Assembly: GCA_038043465.1 (NCBI GenBank)
Contig: JBBTBX010000006.1
Coordinates: 186,001-250,000, forward strand
Origin: SXRF01 sp038043465
GTDB lineage: Bacteria > Pseudomonadota > Alphaproteobacteria > Rickettsiales > SXRF01
Direction: 5' to 3'
Length of the DNA: 64,000 bases
Positions 16,768 to 24,022 of the stretch are shown here, piece after piece (within the stretch, counting starts at the first letter, position 1; each line of letters begins with the position of its first letter). The notes below the pieces were generated by a model. That model ran no database searches, was not told the DNA's origin, and worked only from the letters and a program-made list of their open reading frames with translations. A program made the position numbers and the translations under genes.

Positions 16768-17421
16768 TCACAGTTTTTCTATAAAATCCGCCAGCCCCTC
16801 TTGGCGAACGCGTTTTAAGCGTTCGGCCTTAAGGATAGCATTTATTTTTTCGTGGGTCTGGTCGAGATCTTGGTTGATGAGGACATAATCATATTCCTGC
16901 CAGTGGCTTATTTCGGCGCGGGCTTTGCTCATGCGCTTGCCCACCACCTCTTCTGAGTCCTGCGCCCTTGCCCGCAGGCGACGCTCCAGCTCATCCATAG
17001 AAGGCGGCAGTATAAAAATACTTACCAGATCATCGGGCATTTTTTGGGTCAGTTGTTTTGTTCCCTGCCAGTCAATATCAAACAAAACATCGATGCCTTT
17101 TTCGATATTCTCACGCACAAATTTTTCCGGTGTGCCGTAATAATGGTCAAATACCTGTGCATGTTCCAGAAGTTCACCGCGCTCTACCATGAATTTGTAA
17201 GCAGTGTCATCCACGAAAAAATAATCCTTGCCATGCACCTCACCGCCACGCATAGAGCGGGTAGTAACCGATACTGACATCACGATGGTTTCATGCTGCG
17301 CAGCGTTTTTATATTGTTCAAGCAACCGGCGCGACAAAGTGGTTTTCCCAGCACCGGACGGCGATGAAAGAATAAATAACAGCCCGCGACGGTGCAGTTC
17401 GACTTCAGCTTGCAATGACAT
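16768..17421 (-). CDS. gmk: Guanylate kinase
   Basis: A 217-residue GMP kinase (GMP + ATP to GDP + ADP), from the ATG at 17419-17421 preceded by gaagg; an in-frame TTG one codon upstream is less likely. P-loop SSPSGAGKTTLSR at about 19-31; GMP-binding residues in SVTTRSMRGGEVHGKDYFF; LLEHAQVFDHYYGT; DIDWQGTKQL; lid region with RLRARAQDS. Length and motif order are normal for the family. It follows the SCO gene by ten bases, so the two are probably co-transcribed although their functions are unrelated. Confidence 0.96.
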   Translation of the reverse strand: MSLQAEVELHRRGLLFILSSPSGAGKTTLSRRLLEQYKNAAQHETIVMSVSVTTRSMRGGEVHGKDYFFVDDTAYKFMVERGELLEHAQVFDHYYGTPEKFVRENIEKGIDVLFDIDWQGTKQLTQKMPDDLVSIFILPPSMDELERRLRARAQDSEEVVGKRMSKARAEISHWQEYDYVLINQDLDQTHEKINAILKAERLKRVRQEGLADFIEKL

Positions 17422-17431
17422 CAAGAAACCT

Positions 17432-18034
17432 TCACTTCAACAAATCAGAAACAGCACCCGCAATATCCTGTGCATTCGCATCATATGGGAAATGTTTAAC
17501 ATACTTGCCGTTTTTATCCATTATATAGATAAAGCCGGAATGGTCTACAGTTTCATTACCTTCCGAGTTTTTGGTCTTGGCAAAATAAGCTTTATAGGCT
17601 GATGTTGCTTTGGTTACCTGTTCCTTTGTGCCGGTGAGACCAATAATGCGTTTATCAAAATTGCCTAAATATTCCTTCAAAACTTCCGGTGTATCTTTCT
17701 CAGGATCAACACTTATAAAGATGGGTGCAACCGAGTCTGCCTTATCACCAAGCAATTCCAGAGCTTTGGCAAAGATTGTAGAAGTTACCGGACATATATC
17801 GGGGCAGCTGGTAAATCCAAAGAAAACCAGCATGATTTTCCCACGAAAATCATTATCATTAACCTGTTTATTATCCTGATTTATAAGGGTAAAATCTCCA
17901 CCCACCAAAGCTTCGCCTTCGCTTGCTTCTGTCAAAACTTGAGAATCGGAAGTGATTCTATTCTTAGTAACCACTAACATAACCGTTGTAACAACCAACA
18001 ATAAAAATATTAAAAAACTACAAAATCTTATCAT
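17432..18034 (-). CDS. SCO1/SenC-family copper chaperone for cytochrome oxidase
   Basis: A 200-residue protein with an N-terminal membrane anchor (about 3-23) and a periplasmic thioredoxin-like domain. The copper ligands are visible: the CPDIC motif in FGFTSCPDICPV (about 76-87) and the distal His in VDHSGFIYIMD (about 165). SCO proteins deliver or reduce copper for the CuA centre of cytochrome c oxidase subunit II, which fits the coxC/ctaG genes at 52.6-54.2 kb. The ATG at 18032-18034 diverges from the gene at 18158; gmk follows immediately. Confidence 0.93.
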   Translation of the reverse strand: MIRFCSFLIFLLLVVTTVMLVVTKNRITSDSQVLTEASEGEALVGGDFTLINQDNKQVNDNDFRGKIMLVFFGFTSCPDICPVTSTIFAKALELLGDKADSVAPIFISVDPEKDTPEVLKEYLGNFDKRIIGLTGTKEQVTKATSAYKAYFAKTKNSEGNETVDHSGFIYIMDKNGKYVKHFPYDANAQDIAGAVSDLLK

Positions 18035-18157
18035 AAATCAACCTATTACATAATAATTTCAGGTGGCACCACCAGCAGTATAACTTGCGCGGTTAACATA
18101 AATGTGTTAATATTTCCTTTAGAAGAACCAATAAATTCACATTGTCAGTTTAATGCT

Positions 18158-18856
18158 ATGTTTGCTTACTTAGGAAACACAATTAACATTCCAGCACCAG
18201 TAACACTGGTCGCTACGCCGTTGCCTAATAGTATTGCTCTGCGCGCACCGTATGACAATGTGTCCCCGTCTGTTTCTAGCGCACAATTGGATAATAATGC
18301 AAGTGGCAACCGGAATTATTTGCCAAAAGAAAATGTACCGCAAACTATAGCTGCTAATCCTTCTCCAGAAAATTTTTCCGTAAGCAACTCATCAAGCAAT
18401 TCACCATCATACACTGCAAATGCCCAGACCAGTTTTCTAGTGCAGCTCGCTGCTGGCGATATTTCCCCGGAAGTACGCGGTCTTTTCGCGCAATATGATA
18501 AGCTGGTGAGCTACGCTAATGTGAAATACAAACCAAGCAATGCTGGGAAACCTACTGAACCTGTGAGCTTGTTCAAAACTTTGTTGCAATTGGAGAAGGG
18601 ACCAAGTTCGCATACCCTGCCAGATGAGTTTCCGGTAGATATTCCAGCAGATATCTCTTATGTGCAGAATGCGTTTCCTGCACAAGTAACAAAAGAATTT
18701 TCCTTACCTGAAGACATAATAGCACCAGAACAAGAAGCTGTTACTACAGAAAAACAGAATGAACCATCTGGGATATCAAATCAGGTAAGTAAATCATATA
18801 ATTCAACCACCCGTCTCAGCGATTATAATATCCCAGAAAACGTTGAGTTGGCTTAA
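18158..18856 (+). CDS. Hypothetical protein, Ser/Pro-rich N-terminal half
   Basis: I do not recognise this family. From the ATG at 18158 it encodes 232 residues: a hydrophobic beginning (FAYLGNTINIPAPVTLVATP), a low-complexity Ser/Asn/Pro-rich segment (about 45-95), then a more conserved-looking section (SFLVQLAAGDISPEVRGLF, LFKTLLQLEKG, LPDEFPVDIPADIS at about 96-180) and a charged disordered tail. A GTG at 18104 is in frame, but it sits inside the palindrome ttaaca-taaa-tgtgttaa, so I prefer the ATG. No signal peptide is convincing. It converges on the PmtA-like gene, the stops being one base apart. Confidence 0.55.
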   Translation: MFAYLGNTINIPAPVTLVATPLPNSIALRAPYDNVSPSVSSAQLDNNASGNRNYLPKENVPQTIAANPSPENFSVSNSSSNSPSYTANAQTSFLVQLAAGDISPEVRGLFAQYDKLVSYANVKYKPSNAGKPTEPVSLFKTLLQLEKGPSSHTLPDEFPVDIPADISYVQNAFPAQVTKEFSLPEDIIAPEQEAVTTEKQNEPSGISNQVSKSYNSTTRLSDYNIPENVELA

Positions 18857-18857
18857 A

Positions 18858-19466
18858 TTATCCTTTACGATAAACCCAGACATGCGCCGGCGGAACGTTT
18901 GCCAGAACCAGTTTTACGCGTTTTCCGACAAGTCCATAACGCTTGAGTTCGCTCCTGTTAATCGGCGATTTAGGGCCATAGGTAAACTGCACTATTATTC
19001 CTGAATCACCAATTACCTTTGCCATCTGTTCCTGAATCCCATGGCGAACAGCAACGGGCATGGTAATAAACGGCAAGCTGGAAACGATAGCATTTACTTT
19101 ATCCATACCGGCGTTCTTAAGCACAGATTCCAGTTCCATGGCATCAGCACATAAAACTTTTAAATCGTGAAATATGGCATGTAGTAATGAATGTAATTTT
19201 TTGTCACGCTCAATAACCAGCAATTTATCATGAGCAATTTCCGCCTCAAGCAAAGCCTGGGTTACCACACCTGTACCAGCACCAAGTTCTATAACAGCCC
19301 CTTCCATGCTGGTATCAACCTGCGCTGCCATAGCCCGCGCCAAGCTCCTCGAGCTGGGAAGTGCCGCTCCAATTTTCAAGGGAGAACGCAGCCAGGCCGC
19401 AATAAAATGATGGCGCAAGCGCGGTTGTTTCTTCGCTGCTTGCTTAGGATTAAGGTTTGACTGCAT
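18858..19466 (-). CDS. PmtA-like phospholipid N-methyltransferase
   Basis: A 202-residue class I methyltransferase resembling the Rhodobacter-type phosphatidylethanolamine N-methyltransferase and rRNA adenine dimethylases. N-terminal FIAAWLRSPLKIGAALPSS is typical of the PmtA family, motif I is VIELGAGTGVVTQALL (about 54-69), the post-I acidic residue is in LVIERDKKL, and motif IV-like region is NAIVSSLPFITMP. Likely makes methylated PE/phosphatidylcholine precursors from SAM at the inner membrane. Starts at an ATG overlapping the end of the creatininase gene by 17 bases, so they are coupled. The rRNA dimethylase alternative is unlikely given the short length and leader motif. Confidence 0.8.
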   Translation of the reverse strand: MQSNLNPKQAAKKQPRLRHHFIAAWLRSPLKIGAALPSSRSLARAMAAQVDTSMEGAVIELGAGTGVVTQALLEAEIAHDKLLVIERDKKLHSLLHAIFHDLKVLCADAMELESVLKNAGMDKVNAIVSSLPFITMPVAVRHGIQEQMAKVIGDSGIIVQFTYGPKSPINRSELKRYGLVGKRVKLVLANVPPAHVWVYRKG

Positions 19467-20250
19467 CTTGTATCTGCTTTACGGCTGCGGTTATTTTAAG
19501 GTTAAGTAAATAGCTGCCATAACGAGCAGAAGCAAGCGTAGAATCACCGGACACGCCATTAACTGATAAATTATCCCGGGAATGATCGCCTAGCAAATTC
19601 TTGCGTACTGTGTTTTCATCAATCGCCATAAGTTCCGAAGTATCCTGAAAACCGGCATGCTCGTTCAGGGTTTTAAGTGGCAATTTTAATGAAGCAACCC
19701 AAGCATCCTGACCATTATTGTCATAATAATCTGATACTTGTAATACTTTCACACCGGCTTTTTTCCATTTTTCTGTTAATTCTTCCGCCAATTTTTTCTG
19801 CACTGCCTGATTGCCTCCAGAATCGCCCAAAAAGCAAATCAGTTTAAAGCCATGCTGCTTTAAACTCGCCGCTGCATCTTCCAGTAAAGCAGCATAGGTT
19901 TCGGCGCGGAGGGAAATTGTTCCAGCAAATTTCATATGCCCTTCCGGAGGTTCTATATTACCTTCCGGCACATAAGCAATAACCGGCGCAACCAGTGCAT
20001 TTCTGAGTTTCTTCGCAATTTCTCCGGCAGTGTAATGTACTATTCTGTTGTGCTTGCCGATAACCATATGCGGGCCATTCTGTTCGCTGCCGCCGGTCGG
20101 GATTATGGCAATAACAGTTCCTGAATCTATCTTCCCGCGAATCTCCGGCGAAGTCAGTTCCTCTATATAAACACTTCCGGCTGCATGAGCAGGCATCATT
20201 GTCATAATGCTGATGACACAAACAAGAACACATCCTAAACTACGCACCAT
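19450..20250 (-). CDS. Secreted creatininase-family amidohydrolase
   Basis: A 266-residue protein with a signal peptide of about 23 residues ending at AHA, followed by the creatininase/MftE fold. Metal-site motifs: IPTGGSEQNGPHMVIGKHN (about 51-69; Glu, His and His ligands), EGHMKFAGTISL, FLGDSGGNQ (usual form HGGN; here DSGGN) and a late SELMAID. The family hydrolyses amides such as creatinine or works on formylated intermediates; export to the periplasm is less common, and several creatininase-like lipoproteins are known only by sequence. Start ATG at 20248-20250; divergent from nth with 33 bases between. Substrate cannot be inferred. Confidence 0.82.
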   Translation of the reverse strand: MVRSLGCVLVCVISIMTMMPAHAAGSVYIEELTSPEIRGKIDSGTVIAIIPTGGSEQNGPHMVIGKHNRIVHYTAGEIAKKLRNALVAPVIAYVPEGNIEPPEGHMKFAGTISLRAETYAALLEDAAASLKQHGFKLICFLGDSGGNQAVQKKLAEELTEKWKKAGVKVLQVSDYYDNNGQDAWVASLKLPLKTLNEHAGFQDTSELMAIDENTVRKNLLGDHSRDNLSVNGVSGDSTLASARYGSYLLNLKITAAVKQIQDAVKP

Positions 20251-20283
20251 TCAGACTCCAACCTTCATCAGCAACCAGACAAT

Positions 20284-20928
20284 ATGAATAAACTAAAAAT
20301 CGATGAAATCTTCCGCCGCTTAAGCAAGCAAGAACCAACGCCAAAAACTGAGTTATTTTATACTAATGATTTTACTTTGCTAGTAGCAATAGTGCTATCG
20401 GCACAGGCAACCGATGCCGGAGTAAACAAAGCCACCCCAGCTTTATTTTCTGTGGCCAACACGCCGGAAAAAATGTTTGCCTTAGGCGAAGCAAAATTAA
20501 AAAACTACGTAAAAACCATTGGGCTGTTCAACAGCAAAGCAAAAAATATTATTGCACTCAGCAAAAAACTGCTCGACGAGTTCGGCGGGAAAATACCAGA
20601 GTCGCGTGATGCGCTAATGAGTCTGGCTGGCGTCGGCAGAAAAACCGCGAACGTCTGGCTTAACTGCGCACGAGGATTACCTACCATAGCTGTGGATACA
20701 CATGTATTTCGTGTAGCCAACAGGCTGGGTTTATGCAGCACAAAAACAGCAGACTCAACAGAAATGGCACTGGAAAAAATAATCCCGGAAAAATGGAAAA
20801 AACACGCTCATCACTGGTTGATTTTACACGGTCGTTACACCTGCAAAGCCCGCACACCACTATGCGACCAATGCCTGCTAAGTGACCTCTGTAAAGATAA
20901 TACACTGCTTATGAAATCTGGAAAATAA
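20284..20928 (+). CDS. nth: Endonuclease III (DNA glycosylase/AP lyase)
   Basis: A 214-residue base-excision repair enzyme that removes oxidised pyrimidines and cleaves at abasic sites. Helix-hairpin-helix LMSLAGVGRKTANVWL (about 111-126) with the catalytic Lys, catalytic Asp in TIAVDTHVFRVANRL, and the C-terminal 4Fe-4S loop Cys-x6-Cys-x2-Cys-x5-Cys (CKARTPLCDQCLLSDLC). Length and motifs are standard. ATG at 20284; no downstream same-strand gene. It converges on the TAXI gene with a hairpin terminator between. Confidence 0.96.
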   Translation: MNKLKIDEIFRRLSKQEPTPKTELFYTNDFTLLVAIVLSAQATDAGVNKATPALFSVANTPEKMFALGEAKLKNYVKTIGLFNSKAKNIIALSKKLLDEFGGKIPESRDALMSLAGVGRKTANVWLNCARGLPTIAVDTHVFRVANRLGLCSTKTADSTEMALEKIIPEKWKKHAHHWLILHGRYTCKARTPLCDQCLLSDLCKDNTLLMKSGK

Positions 20929-20945
20929 TCCCAAGGCATTATTTT
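20922..20945. terminator. Bidirectional hairpin between nth and the TAXI gene
   Basis: aaaataat-cccaaggc-attatttt is an 8-bp stem spanning the nth stop codon and the end of the convergent gene, with A and T runs that would give a U-tract in both directions. Confidence 0.55.
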
Positions 20946-21928
20946 GGAATAGCGGGAGACATGCCCTTTTCACGATAATATTTCTCCGCACCTGTATGTA
21001 TAGGGGCGATGGTATCATTAGCCACCATATAATCTGCTTCAAGGGTTGAGAACACAGGATGCAGTGTTTTAAAATTATCAAGATTTTCAAAAACTGCCTT
21101 TACCGTTTCATAAGCAACATCGTTACCAAGATCCGCCGAAGCTACTAGTAAAGCGCGTACACCAAAAGTTCTGGTTTCCTGCGTATTACCGTTATACATA
21201 CCACCAGGTATGGCTGCCTTGACGTAGAAAGGATGAGTGGCAACCATTTTTTCAATATCAGCCTTGGCTATGCTAACCAGAGTAGTTGCACAGGAAGAAG
21301 TTACCTGCTGAATAGCACCATTAGGATGACCACCAGCATAGACCAGAGCATCTATTTTACCTTCGCATAATGCTTTAGTCTGATCACTTGATTTAACATC
21401 AACAATATTAGCAAAGGTTTTTTTATTAAGGCCCTTTTGTGTGATTAATTCTTCCATAGTTGCGCGCATACCAGAACCGGCAGGACCAATGTAGATACGC
21501 TTACCTTTCAAATCATCGAACATATTGATTTTGGCATTTTTTCTTGCCACTATGGTAAATGGTTCAAAATGCAAAGAAAGAAGAACGCGTAATTTTCTAT
21601 CCATACCAGCATCAGAAAAAATCTCTTTGCCATTATAAGCGTAGTACAGCAAATCAGATTGTACTATTCCAAGCTCAAGTTCCTTATTATGTATGGATTC
21701 AAGATTAGCAATTGAACCACCAGTTGATTCCACTGCACAATGTATGCCGTGCTCTTTGCGACCACGATTGACCATACGGCAGATTGATCCACCGGCAGGA
21801 TAATAAACACCGGTGACTCCAGCTGTACCTATGGTAACATTTTTTTCTGCTGCTGACGTGTGAGGAACAGCTGAAAATACAGCAACAAATGCAAACAGAA
21901 TAGTATAGATATTTCGTATTGAACCCAT
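20939..21928 (-). CDS. TAXI-family TRAP transporter substrate-binding protein
   Basis: A 329-residue periplasmic binding protein. The ATG at 21926-21928, with aggtg upstream, starts a clean signal peptide (about 27 residues, ending HTSAA) and is preferred to a start 60 bases upstream. NVTIGTAGVTGVYYPAGGSICRMVN, ESTGGSIANLESI, LELGIVQSDLLYYAYNG, KRIYIGPAGSGMRATMEEL and ALVYAGGHPNGAIQ are diagnostic of the TAXI (TRAP-associated extracytoplasmic immunogenic) group, often glutamate/organic acid binding. No TRAP membrane subunit (fused 4TM-12TM) is adjacent; upstream lies a 500-base repeat-rich region. It is therefore an orphan in this window. Confidence 0.88.
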   Translation of the reverse strand: MGSIRNIYTILFAFVAVFSAVPHTSAAEKNVTIGTAGVTGVYYPAGGSICRMVNRGRKEHGIHCAVESTGGSIANLESIHNKELELGIVQSDLLYYAYNGKEIFSDAGMDRKLRVLLSLHFEPFTIVARKNAKINMFDDLKGKRIYIGPAGSGMRATMEELITQKGLNKKTFANIVDVKSSDQTKALCEGKIDALVYAGGHPNGAIQQVTSSCATTLVSIAKADIEKMVATHPFYVKAAIPGGMYNGNTQETRTFGVRALLVASADLGNDVAYETVKAVFENLDNFKTLHPVFSTLEADYMVANDTIAPIHTGAEKYYREKGMSPAIPK

Positions 21929-22015
21929 AATTAGCACCTGCTTATACTGAACAATTCTAATACAGTAACAAAAGACACGAGTAAGCACAATAGGTTAATG
22001 CGATATATCTTAATT

Positions 22016-22228
22016 TATAGTAATTCTGTATACTTATTACATAGTTAACCAACAAAATGATTACATCATTTTGACGCTGCCTACGGCGCGTAAAATCGCG
22101 CTTTCGGCTTGCGATTTTCATAGCTGATTAAGCAATTACATGCTTAATCAGCTATACAGAATTACTATGAAAATCGAGTCCGAAAGACCGATTTTACGCT
22201 ACGAAGCGAGCGTATCTTCAAATAAGAA
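22016..22228. repeat. Structured elements B1 (plus) with inverted copy B1' nested inside
   Basis: The outer stem tatagtaattctgtata (22016-22032) pairs with tatacagaattactat (22153-22168) directly before the B core gaaaatcgagtccg-aaagaccgatttt and the cgct-acgaagc-gagcgt stem (to about 22213). Between the arms lies a complete B element in reverse orientation (22036-22152): own stem tagctgattaagca/tgcttaatcagcta, core on the minus strand (22073-22120), and end hairpin caaaatgat/atcattttg. This reads as one B copy inserted into the loop of another's stem 1. Confidence 0.75.
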
Positions 22229-22382
22229 CTATAGTCATTTGAGAGTAAAAATCCCCAATTCTTGTCATTGCGAACGTAGTGAAGCAATCCAGTATTTTCA
22301 ACATGTTTTGGCTTCTGGATTGCCACGAATGCTACGCATTCTCGCAATGACGAGTGGGTAATTATTGTATCAAATTACTATA
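22229..22382 (-). repeat. MITE-like palindromic element A1
   Basis: A 154-bp copy of element A, directly following element B1. Ends ctatagtcatttgag and (reverse complement) tatagtaatttgata form imperfect terminal inverted repeats; inside, the arms gtcattgcga/tcgcaatgac, gcaatccag/ctggattgc pair around cagtattttcaacatgttttgg. It is in inverse orientation relative to A2 and A3 and otherwise almost identical to them. The minus strand reads as a short peptide beginning MRECVAFVAIQKPK, the same as in A3. Confidence 0.85.
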
Positions 22383-22432
22383 ATATTTAATGATATCTTA
22401 AAAATTCACTCTTGTAACAGAGATAAAAAGCT

Positions 22433-23137
22433 TCAAGCCTTTAGCAACTCGCCCTTATTGCGACGCTTATCGACATACATCGACATATCTGCCGAAGCCA
22501 GAGCAGATTCAGCATCGTCGCCACTACGCACCAGATAATAACCATACGCTGCGGACACATAGAGGTGAGAACCGTTAAAAGTAAACGGAGTATTGTCAAG
22601 TTTTTCAGCAATTTTTCTTCCTCTAGCCTTTGCTGATTCTTCATTAGCATAATACATTATTACGGCAAATTCATCGCCACCAATACGTGCCAGAAAATCA
22701 GATTCACGCATCACGGTAGATAGTATCTGCGAAACATGAATTATGGCAAGATCCCCAGCAGCATGACCGTGCGTATCGTTTATAGCTTTAAAATCATTTA
22801 AATCAAAATAGAGGATAGTAGACGGATGACCGTAGCGTTCATGCATGGTTATCGCCCATGACAGGCGACGCATAAAGGCGCGACGGTTGGCGATAGGCGC
22901 AACACAATCAACATCGACCAGTCGTTCTATCTCTGAAAGATTTTCCTTGGTACGCGACAAATCACGGTTTACATCGTCCATTTTTTCGAGCAAGGCGGAA
23001 ATAACCAGACGCACATTCGGGGTCATTTCATCTTCAGGAATACCAAGGGATATCAACCGTTCTGCCAGAAGCATTTTACGAGTAGGAGTAACCTTACTGA
23101 ATTTAACTTCGCTTTCCTGAGCCTTCATACTGTCCAT
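22433..23137 (-). CDS. GGDEF-domain diguanylate cyclase
   Basis: A 234-residue soluble protein. The C-terminal two thirds (about 75-232) are a GGDEF domain: DFNDFKAINDTHGHAAGD with the metal-binding Asp, the active-site half RIGGDEFAVIMY (intact GGDEF), and the YGYYLV end. It should make cyclic di-GMP from GTP. The first 75 residues are helical (LISLGIPEDEMTPNVRLVISALLEKMDDV) and contain a predicted coiled coil that may dimerise the enzyme; there is no membrane segment, receiver or PAS domain. No RxxD I-site is obvious upstream of GGDEF (there is RESDFLARIGGDEF, which contains an RESD five residues before, a fitting inhibitory site). No EAL protein is in the window. Confidence 0.92.
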   Translation of the reverse strand: MDSMKAQESEVKFSKVTPTRKMLLAERLISLGIPEDEMTPNVRLVISALLEKMDDVNRDLSRTKENLSEIERLVDVDCVAPIANRRAFMRRLSWAITMHERYGHPSTILYFDLNDFKAINDTHGHAAGDLAIIHVSQILSTVMRESDFLARIGGDEFAVIMYYANEESAKARGRKIAEKLDNTPFTFNGSHLYVSAAYGYYLVRSGDDAESALASADMSMYVDKRRNKGELLKA

Positions 23138-23206
23138 CTGAGAATAGAAAATATTAAAGTAGAAGCCAGAATAACATCAAAACTATAAATGTAAACATTT
23201 TTCAGG

Positions 23207-23944
23207 TTACATGATTTGCCTATTTAATTCATAAAGGGAAATAGCAGCTGCATTGGAAACATTGAGACTTTCCATCTTATCTGATATAGGAAGTCGTACC
23301 AGAGAGTCACAACGTTCGCTGGTCAACCGACGCAGCCCCCTGCCCTCAGCTCCTAAAACCAATACAGTTTTCCTGTCAAATTTTGCCGCAGAAATCAATT
23401 GTTTCGCCTCACCATCCAACCCATAAACCCAGTACCCGGACTTTTTGAGAAGTTCAATGGCTTGCGATAGATTCCCTATAGTTATAAGAGGAACGATTTC
23501 CAGCGCGCCGCTGGCTGCTTTTGCCATAACCCCGCTTTCCGATGGAGCATTACGGTCAGTCACTATCACCGCACCCGCATTAAATGCTGCTGCTGAACGT
23601 AATATCGCACCGACATTATGCGGATCGCTGACCTGATCAAGCATCACCAGACCGCTGTTACTAGCTGGCGAGGATAGAAATTCTTGCAAGCTCGGCTGCA
23701 AAAGCGTTTCGCATTCTACGGCTACACCCTGATGCACAGCTTCTTTAGGCAATAAATCATCAAGTTTTTTGCCGTCAACAATCTGCAGGTTTTTTATTCC
23801 GGAAAGAAGCTTATCACCCGCAGAAGCTGCAAGCTCATCGCGGGTATTTTTAGTCACCAGCACACGTTTTATCTTGCGCATCGGATTGGCAAGAGCTGCA
23901 AAAGAAGCATGTTTACCGTAGATTATATTGGAGGAGGATTTCAT
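23207..23944 (-). CDS. rlmB: 23S rRNA 2'-O-methyltransferase RlmB/TrmH family
   Basis: A 245-residue SPOUT methyltransferase. The N-terminal substrate-binding domain has YGKHASFAALANPMRKIKRV; the catalytic knot has LVMLDQVSDPHNVGAILRSA (about 99-118), AKAASGALE, LVLGAEGRGLRR and LPISDKMESLNVSNAAAISLYE (the SLNVS motif III). RlmB methylates G2251 of 23S rRNA using SAM. It follows rpoC on the same strand after 78 bases that hold heptamer hairpin H2; in several alphaproteobacteria a trmH-type gene lies beside the tuf/rpo region. Confidence 0.92.
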   Translation of the reverse strand: MKSSSNIIYGKHASFAALANPMRKIKRVLVTKNTRDELAASAGDKLLSGIKNLQIVDGKKLDDLLPKEAVHQGVAVECETLLQPSLQEFLSSPASNSGLVMLDQVSDPHNVGAILRSAAAFNAGAVIVTDRNAPSESGVMAKAASGALEIVPLITIGNLSQAIELLKKSGYWVYGLDGEAKQLISAAKFDRKTVLVLGAEGRGLRRLTSERCDSLVRLPISDKMESLNVSNAAAISLYELNRQIM

Positions 23945-23959
23945 TTAATGAAAGTACAT

Positions 23960-24016
23960 CGTAAATCGTAGTTCGTAAATCGTAAAAAACGAAATACGAA
24001 CTACTAATTACGAACT
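23960..24016. repeat. Heptamer hairpin H2 downstream of rpoC
   Basis: Left arm 7-mers cgtaaat, cgtagtt, cgtaaat, cgtaaaa; right arm acgaaat, acgaact, actaatt, acgaact, largely the reverse complement. It begins six bases after the rpoC stop (minus strand) and could fold as a long hairpin, acting as attenuator or 3' stabiliser before rlmB. Confidence 0.75.
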
Positions 24017-24022
24017 ATGCGG

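Noticed and set aside
18104..18157. GTG start at 18104 for the hypothetical gene
   Set aside because: It falls within a palindrome in the divergent promoter region and lacks a ribosome site; the ATG at 18158 is preferred.
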